Source: Acidimicrobiales bacterium
GTDB lineage: Bacteria; Actinomycetota; Acidimicrobiia; Acidimicrobiales; Palsa-688
NCBI GenBank assembly: GCA_019241495.1
Contig: JAFAWZ010000330.1
Span: 1 to 20,062, forward strand
Reading direction: 5' to 3'
Length of the DNA stretch: 20,062 nucleotides
Positions 1 through 7,255 of this stretch are shown here, one piece after another; within the stretch, counting starts at the first letter, position 1, and every line of letters begins with the position of its first letter. Position numbers and translations under genes: made by a program. Below the pieces are notes generated by a model that saw nothing but the letters and a program-made list of their open reading frames with translations, had not been told where the DNA came from and did no database searches.

Positions 1-762
1 GAGGCCCTCGAGCAGCTCGGACCGCTCGGCCGGTGCCAGCTGGGCGGCCTCCGCCTCCAGCTCGACACTCACGCCCAGAACCTCGCCGTGGCCGGAGAGG
101 GCGTCGGCTACCGGCTTGATCACAGGATCGGCGTCTCCGACCTGGCCCTCACCCAGGTTCACCACGGCGAGAACCGGCTTGTTGGTCAACAAGAAGACAG
201 CCCGCAGCAAGGCCCGGTCCTCGGAGCCGAGCGTCGAGCGGTAGATCGGGGTGCCCGCGTCCAGCTCGCTCTTGGCCCGTTCCAACGCGTCGGCCTCGGC
301 CTGGAGGGACTTGTCCGACTTGGCCGCCTTGCGCCGCTTGTCGATCTGGCCGTCAACGGTCGCCGCGTCGGCCAGCACCAGCTCGAGCTCGAGAACCTCA
401 AGATCGGCCAGGGGGTCGTCGGAGCCGACCACGTTGGCGTCGGCGAAAGCCCGCAGCACCAGGCACAGGGCGTCGGCTTCCCTTATCCCGCCCAGGAAGC
501 GGTTGCCGAGGCCCTCCCCCGTCGAGGACCCCGCCACCAAGCCGGCGATGTCGACGAACTCGACCGTGGCGTGGACGGTCTTGCGGCTGCTGCTCATCGA
601 CGCGAGCTTCTCCAACCGGTCGTCGGGCACCCGGGCAACCCCGACCGTGGTCTCGGTGGTCGAGAATGGGTGCGCCGCGACCGGCGCGCTGGCGCCGGTC
701 AAGGCGTTGAAGAGACTCGACTTGCCGGAGTTCGGAAGTCCGACGATGCCCAGGCGTTCCAT
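1..762 (-). CDS. ychF: Redox-regulated ATPase YchF (Obg-like), C-terminal part beyond left edge
   Basis: Reading the minus strand from ATG at 762 gives 254 codons that run off the left edge without a stop. The product opens MERLGIVGLPNSGKSSLFNA, with the P-loop at residues 8-15. It continues with the switch region DIAGLVAG (71-78) and the family hallmark GEGLGNRFL (82-90). The nucleotide-specificity motif is NLGE (202-205), which matches the NxxE of YchF/OLA1 and not the NKxD of true GTPases, so ATP preference is expected from family knowledge. Residues about 125-170 are charged and helical, as in the YchF coiled-coil insertion. The missing part would hold the TGS domain (the family is about 360 residues). 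YchF binds ribosomes and is implicated in stress and redox responses. No clear Shine-Dalgarno is seen; a TAGCCT -10 box lies 9 nt upstream. Confidence 0.95.
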   Translation of the reverse strand, partial: MERLGIVGLPNSGKSSLFNALTGASAPVAAHPFSTTETTVGVARVPDDRLEKLASMSSSRKTVHATVEFVDIAGLVAGSSTGEGLGNRFLGGIREADALCLVLRAFADANVVGSDDPLADLEVLELELVLADAATVDGQIDKRRKAAKSDKSLQAEADALERAKSELDAGTPIYRSTLGSEDRALLRAVFLLTNKPVLAVVNLGEGQVGDADPVIKPVADALSGHGEVLGVSVELEAEAAQLAPAERSELLEGL

Positions 763-771
763 CTCACCCGA

Positions 772-777
772 AGGCTA
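772..777 (-). promoter_or_regulatory. Putative -10 box (TAGCCT) for ychF
   Basis: On the minus strand TAGCCT fits the actinobacterial TANNNT -10 consensus and ends 9 nt before the ychF ATG. This would give a leaderless or nearly leaderless mRNA. It lies about 20 bp from a divergent box for the bL37-like gene. Prediction from pattern only. Confidence 0.35.
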
Positions 778-796
778 CCGGCTGGCCGCGACGGGA

Positions 797-802
797 TAAC
801 CT
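797..802 (+). promoter_or_regulatory. Putative -10 box (TAACCT) for the bL37-like gene
   Basis: TAACCT fits TANNNT and is followed by 8 nt and then ATG at 811, consistent with a leaderless transcript. No Shine-Dalgarno sequence is present in front of that ATG. Prediction from pattern only. Confidence 0.35.
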
Positions 803-810
803 CGTCCGCC

Positions 811-894
811 ATGTCGAAACGCACCCAGAAAGCCCGGGCCCGAGGCCGCCGCAAGAAAGCCAACCACGGTCAGAAGCCCCGCCGGGGGCGCTAG
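811..894 (+). CDS. Small basic ribosomal protein, bL37-like (27 aa)
   Basis: A 27-residue ORF from ATG 811 to TAG 892-894. The product is extremely basic (Arg/Lys-rich) and begins MSKRTQKARARGRRKKANHG. The run KKANHG followed by a Lys/Arg-Pro tail resembles the actinobacterial 50S protein bL37, known from mycobacterial ribosome structures (about 24 residues, KANHGKRPN-like end). This comparison is from memory. The gene stands alone between ychF and the kinase gene, convergent with the latter with only 7 nt between the stops. A -10 box 8 nt upstream and the lack of a Shine-Dalgarno suggest a leaderless mRNA. The same frame stays open upstream to about 88, but that part is antisense to ychF and is not protein-like. 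The gene is short enough to be missed by automatic callers. Confidence 0.6.
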   Translation: MSKRTQKARARGRRKKANHGQKPRRGR

Positions 895-901
895 AGGCTT
901 C

Positions 902-1909
902 TCAAGCCATACCGGCCGCCGCTGCCATCTCTGACAGTCGGGCGAGGGGGCGGGCCCCCAAGTGACCGACGACCTCGGCCGCGGCCAAGCCGCCCAGGCG
1001 GGCGCAGTCGGCAGCCGGCCGCCCGCTGACCATCCCGAACATGAACCCGGCCGCGAAGCTGTCCCCTGCGCCGGTGGTGTCGACGACCTGACCCACCGGC
1101 TCGGCCGGGACGCGAACGACGCCCGTGCGGTCGTGCACGACGCAGCCTTCGGCACCCAGGGTGACAGCAACCGTCGACACTCGCGCCGCGAGGGCGTCGA
1201 GCGCGCCTTCGAGGGTTGGCTGCCCTGACAGGCCGAGCGCCTCGGCCTCGTTGGCGAAGAGGATGTCGACGCGGTCGAGGAGCGACCACAGCTCGTCGCG
1301 GTGTAAATCGACCCACGCCGGATCCGACGCGGAGAGGGCGACAAGGGTCGCCCCGGCGCGCGCCGCGGCGATGGCCGCCTCCACTCCCGAGCGGCTTTCG
1401 TCTTTGCCGCACAGGTACCCCTCGAAGTAGACGATCTGGGCCGAGGCGATGGCGGCGGTATCGATGTCTTCGGCGGCCAGGTAGGAACCGATGCCCAAGT
1501 TGGTGCACATCGTCTTCTCCGCGTCAGGCGTGACCATGATCAGCGAGATCCCCGTGCTGATTTGCCGTTCGGTGGGGTGGCCGGAATCAAACGGAGGCGC
1601 CTCGAAGCGCACCCCGGCGGCGCGGATGTCGTGGGAGAACACCACGCCGAGGTCGTCGTCGGCCACCTTGCCGATGAACTGGACCGAGGCGCCGAGCGAC
1701 GCCAGGCATGCCGCGGTGTTGGCTGCCGAACCGCCTGAAGCTTCGACGGCGGGGCCGAGGCCGGCGTAGATCTTCTGGCTTTGGTCGTCGTCGATGAGCG
1801 TCATGGTTCCTTTGCCCAAACCGAGCGAAGCGACATGGTCGTCGTCGGTGTTGGAAAGGACATCCACGAGGGCGTGGCCAATCGCCACGATTTGCGTACT
1901 TGGTTCCAT
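902..1909 (-). CDS. PfkB-family carbohydrate/adenosine kinase
   Basis: A 335-residue ribokinase-like (PfkB) protein that transfers phosphate from ATP to a sugar or nucleoside hydroxyl. The N-terminal substrate-side motif GGSAANTA is at 59-66. The C-terminal signature DTTGAGDSFAAGF is at 277-289, with the catalytic base expected at Asp283 and the anion hole formed by GAG. Length fits the family (300-350). The overall pattern (VAIGHALVDVL start, AxLG..VQFIGKVADDDLG) is like bacterial proteins annotated as adenosine kinase, but the substrate cannot be fixed from sequence alone. The start at ATG 1909 has no Shine-Dalgarno; TACGGT (TANNNT) lies 9 nt upstream, suggesting a nearly leaderless mRNA. 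The gene is divergent from the aminopeptidase gene with 63 bp between the starts. Confidence 0.9.
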   Translation of the reverse strand: MEPSTQIVAIGHALVDVLSNTDDDHVASLGLGKGTMTLIDDDQSQKIYAGLGPAVEASGGSAANTAACLASLGASVQFIGKVADDDLGVVFSHDIRAAGVRFEAPPFDSGHPTERQISTGISLIMVTPDAEKTMCTNLGIGSYLAAEDIDTAAIASAQIVYFEGYLCGKDESRSGVEAAIAAARAGATLVALSASDPAWVDLHRDELWSLLDRVDILFANEAEALGLSGQPTLEGALDALAARVSTVAVTLGAEGCVVHDRTGVVRVPAEPVGQVVDTTGAGDSFAAGFMFGMVSGRPAADCARLGGLAAAEVVGHLGARPLARLSEMAAAAGMA

Positions 1910-1918
1910 GAGGAACTG

Positions 1919-1924
1919 ACCGTA
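1919..1924 (-). promoter_or_regulatory. Putative -10 box (TACGGT) for the PfkB kinase gene
   Basis: TACGGT on the minus strand fits TANNNT and ends 9 nt before the kinase ATG. It lies in the divergent intergenic region shared with the aminopeptidase gene. Prediction from pattern only. Confidence 0.3.
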
Positions 1925-1954
1925 GTGGCCTGCCGGTAGGGTGAGGGCCCAGCT

Positions 1955-1965
1955 GAGGAAAGGAG
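1955..1965 (+). promoter_or_regulatory. Strong ribosome binding site that decides the TTG start of the aminopeptidase
   Basis: GAGGAAAGGAG ends 7 nt before TTG 1973. The nearby ATG at 1969 is only 3 nt from it and out of frame, so the TTG start is favoured. Confidence 0.75.
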
Positions 1966-1972
1966 TCCATGA

Positions 1973-4543
1973 TTGGATGCGGGACCGAGTTTCCGCCTGC
2001 CGCGAAAGGCACGACCGCGGCGTTACGAGCTCCAGATCAGGCCCGAGCTGACAACTGCCCGCTTCGACGGCCGGGTGGTCATCACGGTCGAGGTGGCCGA
2101 AGCGACCCGGACGCTCGTTCTCAACGCCATAGAGCTGGACATCCGCGGGGTGACGCTTTCGACCCCGGCCGGCGCCTCGCTCGTCCCAGAGTTATGTTTC
2201 AACGAAGAAGACCAGCAGGTGGCACTGAACTTTTCTGAGCAACTGGAACCCAGCGAGGGATACCAGCTGACCATGGAGTTCGCCGGTGTGTTGAACGACC
2301 AGCTCCGGGGCTTCTACCGCAGCACCTTCCGCGATCAAAACGGCGCGGAGCACGTCATCGCCACCACCCAGTTCGAAGCGTCGGATGCCCGCCGGGCCTT
2401 CCCGTGCTGGGACGAGCCCGATCTCAAAGCCAGCTTCCAGACGACGCTCGTCGTCGAGCCCGGCCTGACCGGCCTGTCCAATGGCCGGCTCGAGTCGGAG
2501 CGCATCCTCGACGACGGGTGGGTGGAGATGCGCTTCGCCGAGACCATGGTCATGTCGACCTACCTCGTCGCTTTCGTGGTGGGACCTTACGAGCTGACCG
2601 ACCCGATCGAAGTGGACGGGGTACCGGTACGTCTGGCCACCGTCCCGGGCAAGCTGGGCCTGACACCTTTCGGGATGGAGGTGGCGGTTCACGCCCTGCG
2701 CTTCCTGCGCGACTACTTCGGGATTGCCTACCCGAGCGACAAGATCGACCACATAGCAGTGCCCGACTTTGCCGCGGGCGCCATGGAGAACCTGGGGTGT
2801 GTCACCTACCGCGAGAGCGTCCTGCTCACCGAACGCGAGAGGGCTGCCCAAACCGAGCTGCAGCGCATCGCATCTGTGGTCTCCCACGAGACGGCCCACA
2901 TGTGGTTCGGTGATCTGGTCACCATGAAATGGTGGAACGGCATCTGGCTGAACGAGGCGTTCGCCACGTTCATGGAGCTGACCACGACCGAGGCGTACCG
3001 TCCGGAATGGCAGGTCTGGACGACGTTCGGGGCGGGAAAGTCGGCGGCCATGACCATCGATGGCCTGCGAGCCACCAGGCCAGTCGAGTTCGAGGTGGGG
3101 CGGCCTGAAGAGGCCGAGGCCATGTTCGACGTGCTGACCTACCAGAAGGGTGGCTCGGTGCTGCGCATGCTCGAGCAGTTCATCGGGCCTGAGGTCTTTC
3201 GCAAGGGGATCTCGCAGTATCTGACGACCCACGCCTACAGCAACACCGAGACGGTCGACCTGTGGAACGCCATAGAGGCGGTGTCCGGCCAACCGGTGCA
3301 GGCCATCATGAGCTCATGGATCCATCAGGGCGGGTACCCGATGATCTCTGCCGAGCTCGGCTCGGACGCGGCGACAGTCGTGTTGCGCCAGAACCGTTTC
3401 GTGTACGACGGCGAAGAGAGCCCCGAAACGTGGGTGGTGCCAGTAAATCTCCGGGCGTCGGTGGATGGCACCGTCCACCACGAGCGCCTGCTCCTCGACC
3501 AGCGGGAGGGGAGCTACACCTTCACGGGTCCGGTCGATTGGGTCGTGGTCAACGACGGGGCCTGGGGCTTCTACCGAAGCCGCTACTCGAAGGAGCTGTG
3601 GCGCCGCCTCAAGAGCGCCGGCCCGGTTTCCATCCTGGCCCCGCTCGAGCGGCTCGCTCTGGTCGTGGACCTGTGGGCCGCGGTGACCGCCGGGCAGGCC
3701 GAGCTGGCCGAGTGGGTCGAGGTCACCACGTGCGTGGCCACCGATCCAGATCCCGACGTGTGGGCAGCCGTCGGCTCGGTGCTCACCCTCCTGGACCTGA
3801 TCGCCGACGAGGCCGACGGCCAGGCGCTTCGTTCGTTCGTCACCCGTTTGGGCCTTCCGGTCTGGGATCAGCTCACCTGGACTCCCGCCCCCGGGGAAAG
3901 CGAGCGCACGGCGGTGGCGCGGGCCCGGGTCCTGCTGCCGCTGGCCCAGATCGGACAGGACCAAGAGCTCATCTCCGAAGCCGTCCGCCGTTTCGCCCGG
4001 CACCGGACCGACGAAGCTGAGCCGGCCGGGCTCGGCCCGGACCTGGTCGGGGTGGCCGCTCGAATCAGCGTGGCCAGCGGGACCGAGCAAGCGTGGGAAG
4101 AGATGCTCGAGCGCTACCGCGCCACCGAGATCCCCCAGGAGCAGCTGCGCTACCTCTACGCCCTGACCGAGACGCCCTACCGCGACCTGTCGCAGCGCAC
4201 CTTGGACCTGGCGATCAGTCCCGAGGTGCGCAGCCAGGACGCGCCGTTCGTGATCGCCCAGGTCCTGTCGCGCCGGGGCGCGGCCGCGTCGGCCTGGAGC
4301 TGGGTGCAGGGCCACTGGGACGAGATCGTCGCCCATATGCCCCCCAGCCTGTGGATGCGCATCTTGGAAGCCGCGACCGTGCTCACAGACGGCGAGCTGG
4401 CCGCCTCGGTTCGGCACTTCTGCGCCAGTCGCGACCTGCCGGTGAGCCCGATCCGCATCGAGCAGATCCTCGAGCGGATGGACATCACCGTGGCCCTGGC
4501 GACCCGCTTGCGGGGTCGGATCGGGCCGACGTTGCCGGCTTGA
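1973..4543 (+). CDS. M1-family zinc aminopeptidase (aminopeptidase N / ERAP1-like)
   Basis: An 856-residue metallopeptidase that removes N-terminal residues from peptides, probably in the cytoplasm since no signal peptide or membrane segment is seen. The exopeptidase motif GAMEN is at 269-273. The zinc site HETAH is at 305-309, followed after 18 residues by Glu328 (NEAF), giving the full HExxH-x18-E set. The N-terminal beta domain (about 10-200) includes FEASDARRAFPCWDEP (134-149), typical of the family. The C-terminal half is helical and fits an ERAP1-type domain. The start is TTG at 1973: GAGGAAAGGAG at 1955-1965 is a very strong Shine-Dalgarno 7 nt upstream. The ATG at 1969 is in another frame. 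The stop overlaps the start of the phosphoesterase gene (TTGA), indicating translational coupling. Confidence 0.95.
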   Translation: MDAGPSFRLPRKARPRRYELQIRPELTTARFDGRVVITVEVAEATRTLVLNAIELDIRGVTLSTPAGASLVPELCFNEEDQQVALNFSEQLEPSEGYQLTMEFAGVLNDQLRGFYRSTFRDQNGAEHVIATTQFEASDARRAFPCWDEPDLKASFQTTLVVEPGLTGLSNGRLESERILDDGWVEMRFAETMVMSTYLVAFVVGPYELTDPIEVDGVPVRLATVPGKLGLTPFGMEVAVHALRFLRDYFGIAYPSDKIDHIAVPDFAAGAMENLGCVTYRESVLLTERERAAQTELQRIASVVSHETAHMWFGDLVTMKWWNGIWLNEAFATFMELTTTEAYRPEWQVWTTFGAGKSAAMTIDGLRATRPVEFEVGRPEEAEAMFDVLTYQKGGSVLRMLEQFIGPEVFRKGISQYLTTHAYSNTETVDLWNAIEAVSGQPVQAIMSSWIHQGGYPMISAELGSDAATVVLRQNRFVYDGEESPETWVVPVNLRASVDGTVHHERLLLDQREGSYTFTGPVDWVVVNDGAWGFYRSRYSKELWRRLKSAGPVSILAPLERLALVVDLWAAVTAGQAELAEWVEVTTCVATDPDPDVWAAVGSVLTLLDLIADEADGQALRSFVTRLGLPVWDQLTWTPAPGESERTAVARARVLLPLAQIGQDQELISEAVRRFARHRTDEAEPAGLGPDLVGVAARISVASGTEQAWEEMLERYRATEIPQEQLRYLYALTETPYRDLSQRTLDLAISPEVRSQDAPFVIAQVLSRRGAAASAWSWVQGHWDEIVAHMPPSLWMRILEAATVLTDGELAASVRHFCASRDLPVSPIRIEQILERMDITVALATRLRGRIGPTLPA

Positions 4544-5721
4544 CGGAGCTCGTCTTCGCGGTGGAGGCGACGTCGGTGCAACTGGCGTGGCGCCGGCTGC
4601 CCCGGCCAGAGGTCACCTTCGAGATCGATGGGCGCCGCTTCGACGTGGACGCCCGCGGCCCGGCCTGGTACCGGGACCGGCGCCCTCTATCGGGCGGCCG
4701 GGGCGGACCGGGAGCGCTCGTCGTCGATGGTCTCGAGCCGGCTACGCGCTACGACATCGTGCTGCACGCGCCGGGGCGCCCCGCCGAGCGGGTGGCATCG
4801 GCTCGAACCGCGGCGCCACCCCCAGGGCGGGTGCTGGCCCGGTTCGCGACCGTGGGCGACTGCCATATCGGTGAGCGCCGGTTCGGGCCGGCCCGGGCCC
4901 TCGGGGATCCGACTCCCCTGCCCGATGGGATGGCTCCTTACCCGGTGCGGGCGCTGCGGGCCGCTTTGGAGGAAAGCCGGGAGTGGGGAGCCGAAACGGT
5001 CATCGCCAAGGGCGACTTGACCCACGTCGCAAGGGCGAGTGAAGCCGAGACGGTGGCCGAGGTGCTCGGCGCGGCGCCGATGCCGGTCCACGCCATCCTG
5101 AGCAACCACGACGTGCGCTCGGGGGCCGACGTGGCGACCATCCTGAGCCGAGGCGGAGTGGACGCCGGCCCCGAGGCCCGGGCCGTCGACCTGCCCGGGG
5201 TCCGGGTGGTGCTGGGCCACAGCCCGGTCCGGGGACTGCACGCCGGGCGGATCGAGTCGTCCCACCTCGAGGAGATGGCCGAGCTGGCGGCCGGAGCCGC
5301 CGGTCCGGTGGTGGTGGTGCTCCATCACCCTCCCGGGCGGGGTCGGCTGCCGCGCTACTACCCCCCGGCCATCGGCTGGCCGGACTCCCGGGCGCTGGTG
5401 CGTCGCCTGGCCGAGGCCAACCCGGCGGCGGTCCTGCTCGCCGGCCACACTCACCGCAACCGGTGGTACCGGGCCGGGCCCCTCCCCGTCGCGGAGGTCG
5501 GCTCGACCAAGGACTACCCGGGCCAGTGGGCCGGCTACACCGTCTACGAGGGCGGCATCGCCCAAGTCGCCCGGCGGATCGCCGCGCCCGACGTGATCGC
5601 CTGGACGGAGATGACCGCTCGGGCCCTCGGCGGTCTGTGGGGCTGGTGGAGCCCGGGTTCGTTGGCCGACCGGTGCTGGTCGTACACCTGGCCGGCTACT
5701 TCGGGCCCTCCGGAACCGTGA
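4540..5721 (+). CDS. Calcineurin-like metallophosphoesterase with N-terminal Fn3-like domain
   Basis: A 393-residue protein from TTG 4540, which overlaps the aminopeptidase stop as TTGA. All five metal-binding blocks of the metallophosphoesterase fold are present: D107-C-H109, GD158-159, NHD189-191, H262/H263 (VVVLHHPP) and GHTH302-305. A dinuclear metal hydrolase of phosphomono- or diesters is therefore expected. Residues 1-95 form a beta-rich segment ending in DGLEPATRYDIVLHAPG, which resembles an Fn3 or purple-acid-phosphatase-type N-terminal domain. No signal peptide is seen, so it is likely cytosolic; the true substrate (for example cyclic nucleotides) is unknown. The same frame is open upstream to 4093 but there it is a shadow of the aminopeptidase. 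The 3' end overlaps the convergent xseB by 26 bp. Confidence 0.88.
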   Translation: MTELVFAVEATSVQLAWRRLPRPEVTFEIDGRRFDVDARGPAWYRDRRPLSGGRGGPGALVVDGLEPATRYDIVLHAPGRPAERVASARTAAPPPGRVLARFATVGDCHIGERRFGPARALGDPTPLPDGMAPYPVRALRAALEESREWGAETVIAKGDLTHVARASEAETVAEVLGAAPMPVHAILSNHDVRSGADVATILSRGGVDAGPEARAVDLPGVRVVLGHSPVRGLHAGRIESSHLEEMAELAAGAAGPVVVVLHHPPGRGRLPRYYPPAIGWPDSRALVRRLAEANPAAVLLAGHTHRNRWYRAGPLPVAEVGSTKDYPGQWAGYTVYEGGIAQVARRIAAPDVIAWTEMTARALGGLWGWWSPGSLADRCWSYTWPATSGPPEP

Positions 5722-5902
5722 GCCCCTCCACCCGGGCCCGTACCTGGCTCAACCGCTCGGTGGCCTGGGCGTGCAAGCGCTCGGCCCGCTCGTAGAGCTC
5801 CGCGGCGGCCTCGATGCCTAGATCACCGGCCGCCAGCTGCTCGGTCACGGCCTCGAGCTCGGCCATGATCTCCTCGAATGTCGGCTCCCGTCCGCTCGTC
5901 AC
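5696..5902 (-). CDS. xseB: Exodeoxyribonuclease VII small subunit
   Basis: A 68-residue, all-helical acidic protein. TFEEIMAELEAVTEQLAAGD (8-27) followed by LGIEAAAELYERAERL is the standard XseB pattern (S/TFEEALaELE.IV..LE.G.l.LEe...LYe.G..L). Several small subunits wrap the coiled-coil arms of XseA to form exonuclease VII, which degrades single-stranded DNA in both directions. The ATG at 5902 overlaps the xseA stop (ATGA, 5899-5902), so the pair is translationally coupled with the small subunit second. The last 26 bp overlap the end of the convergent phosphoesterase gene. Confidence 0.95.
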   Translation of the reverse strand: MTSGREPTFEEIMAELEAVTEQLAAGDLGIEAAAELYERAERLHAQATERLSQVRARVEGLTVPEGPK

Positions 5903-7176
5903 CTTGCGTCAACCGAAATTTCTGTCACTATTGCTGCCAATCGGCCGGTAGCCAGACGCACCCCGATGGCATCACCGGGAGCCAAGGCGGATGACCGGCG
6001 GACGACAGACCCGCCCGGACCGGTCACGACGGCGTAGCCCCGCTCGAGGGTGCGCTGCGGCGACAGAGCCCTCAGATGGCGAATCTCGGCGTCCAGCCGG
6101 CCCCCGGCCCTCCCAAGTGCCTCCCACATCGGGCGGTGCCAGTCCAGCCCGGCCAAGTGGGCCTCGGCAGCCGCCAGCCGCTGGCGCGGATGGCGCCCGG
6201 CCAACCGGGACCCGGCCAGCTCCAGCCGGCTCCCGGCCCGGTCGATCCCGGTGGTCAAAGCCCTCCTGGTGTCGATGCCCTCGACCCGGCGGGTGGCCGC
6301 CGCCAGGCGGCCGTCGAGAGCCCGGGCGGACCGCTCGATCAGGGTGGCGGCCGCGGTGACCAGGCCGGCCAGATCGGGTAGCACGGCCGTGGCGGCGAGG
6401 GACGGCGTCCCGCAACGGAGATCGGCGACCTCGTCGCAAAGCGGCCGGTCCGCTTCGTGGCCGATGGCCGACACCACCGGAACGGGACAAGCGGCCACGG
6501 CCCGGCACACCCCCTCGTCGCTCCAGGGGAGCAGCGACGGGGCGTCTCCTCCGCCCCGGGCCAGGATCACCACCTCCACGCCGGGCCGCCCGGCGACGGC
6601 CTGGACGGCCTCGGCAATGCCAACGGCAGCCGCCGGACCGGACACCGTCGTCTCTTGGAAGACGAGGGGATAGCCGGGGCAGCGCTGCGCCATCACCGAC
6701 TCGATGTCCTTACGTACGGCGGCATCGGTCCCGCAAACGACACCAACCACTCCGGGCAGGACCGGGACGGGCCGACGGGGGCGCTCCAGCAGGCCATCGC
6801 GAGCCAGGCGGGAGCGGGTCTCCGCGATCAGGGCGGCGATCGCCCCCTCTCCCACCGGGACGACCGATTCGGCCACCAGGTGCAGCTGGCCCCGGTCGTT
6901 GGCCCATTGGAGGGTCGCCACCACCTGCACCCGTTCGCCGTTCACGATGCGAGACCGGCGGGCGGCCGGGCCGGGGACCTTCACGTCCATCTGGGCGGCC
7001 CGGTCCCGCAGCGTGAACCACGTGCCCCCGGGGTACACCTTGGGCCGGTGCACCTCGCCCTCGACCGCCACGGGGCCGATCCCGACCAGCGACCGGGCTA
7101 TCTCCCCGGACAACCGGACCAGCGTCACCCGGCGGGGCGCACGCTCGCCCGGATGGTCGAACAACGGCAAGGTCAC
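5899..7176 (-). CDS. xseA: Exodeoxyribonuclease VII large subunit
   Basis: A 425-residue protein from GTG 7176. It has an N-terminal OB-like nucleic-acid-binding domain (GPVAVEGEVHRPKVYPGG..FTLRD, about 35-60), then the catalytic domain with LARGGGD (205-211), the SAIGHEAD region (236-243) and DLRCGTPSLAA, matching the family's ARGGGS, VGHETD and ADLRA.TPS blocks with some variation. The helical arm that binds XseB follows, and LERGYAVV near the C-terminus is also typical. The enzyme degrades single-stranded DNA in repair and recombination. An in-frame ATG at 7215 would add 13 residues, but TAGCCT (TANNNT) lies 7 nt before GTG 7176 and no Shine-Dalgarno supports either start, so a leaderless GTG start is preferred. 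The gene is divergent from the helicase gene. Confidence 0.92.
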   Translation of the reverse strand: MTLPLFDHPGERAPRRVTLVRLSGEIARSLVGIGPVAVEGEVHRPKVYPGGTWFTLRDRAAQMDVKVPGPAARRSRIVNGERVQVVATLQWANDRGQLHLVAESVVPVGEGAIAALIAETRSRLARDGLLERPRRPVPVLPGVVGVVCGTDAAVRKDIESVMAQRCPGYPLVFQETTVSGPAAAVGIAEAVQAVAGRPGVEVVILARGGGDAPSLLPWSDEGVCRAVAACPVPVVSAIGHEADRPLCDEVADLRCGTPSLAATAVLPDLAGLVTAAATLIERSARALDGRLAAATRRVEGIDTRRALTTGIDRAGSRLELAGSRLAGRHPRQRLAAAEAHLAGLDWHRPMWEALGRAGGRLDAEIRHLRALSPQRTLERGYAVVTGPGGSVVRRSSALAPGDAIGVRLATGRLAAIVTEISVDAR

Positions 7177-7183
7177 GCTGATC

Positions 7184-7189
7184 AGGCTA
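7184..7189 (-). promoter_or_regulatory. Putative -10 box (TAGCCT) for xseAB
   Basis: TAGCCT on the minus strand, identical to the boxes in front of ychF and murA, ends 7 nt before GTG 7176. It supports that start over ATG 7215. Prediction from pattern only. Confidence 0.4.
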
Positions 7190-7219
7190 GCTACCGCCTG
7201 TGACACCCAAGTCATTCGT

Positions 7220-7225
7220 TAGCAT
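7220..7225 (+). promoter_or_regulatory. Putative -10 box (TAGCAT) for the DEAD-box helicase gene
   Basis: TAGCAT fits TANNNT. It is followed by about 30 nt of leader that contains the ribosome binding site GCAGGAG (7244-7250), 5 nt before TTG 7256. Prediction from pattern only. Confidence 0.3.
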
Positions 7226-7255
7226 GGATGAAGATCTTGAAAAGCAGGAGAATCG

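Noticed and set aside
876..890. GCCCC-GCC-GGGGGC hairpin at the end of the bL37-like gene as terminator
   Set aside because: A short GC hairpin inside the coding end without a T-tract; such hairpins are common at this GC content.
2192..3292. Long minus-strand ORF (366 codons) opposite the aminopeptidase gene
   Set aside because: A high-GC antisense shadow. The product is His/Gly/Arg-rich without domain patterns, while the plus strand encodes a complete M1 peptidase.
4093..4539. Open reading frame extending the phosphoesterase upstream
   Set aside because: It runs inside the aminopeptidase gene in another frame and reads as Arg/Pro-rich shadow sequence. The phosphoesterase-like sequence begins at TTG 4540, which overlaps the aminopeptidase stop.
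7177..7215. ATG 7215 as the start of xseA
   Set aside because: It has no Shine-Dalgarno and would place the putative -10 box inside the coding region. GTG 7176, with TAGCCT 7 nt upstream, fits better.
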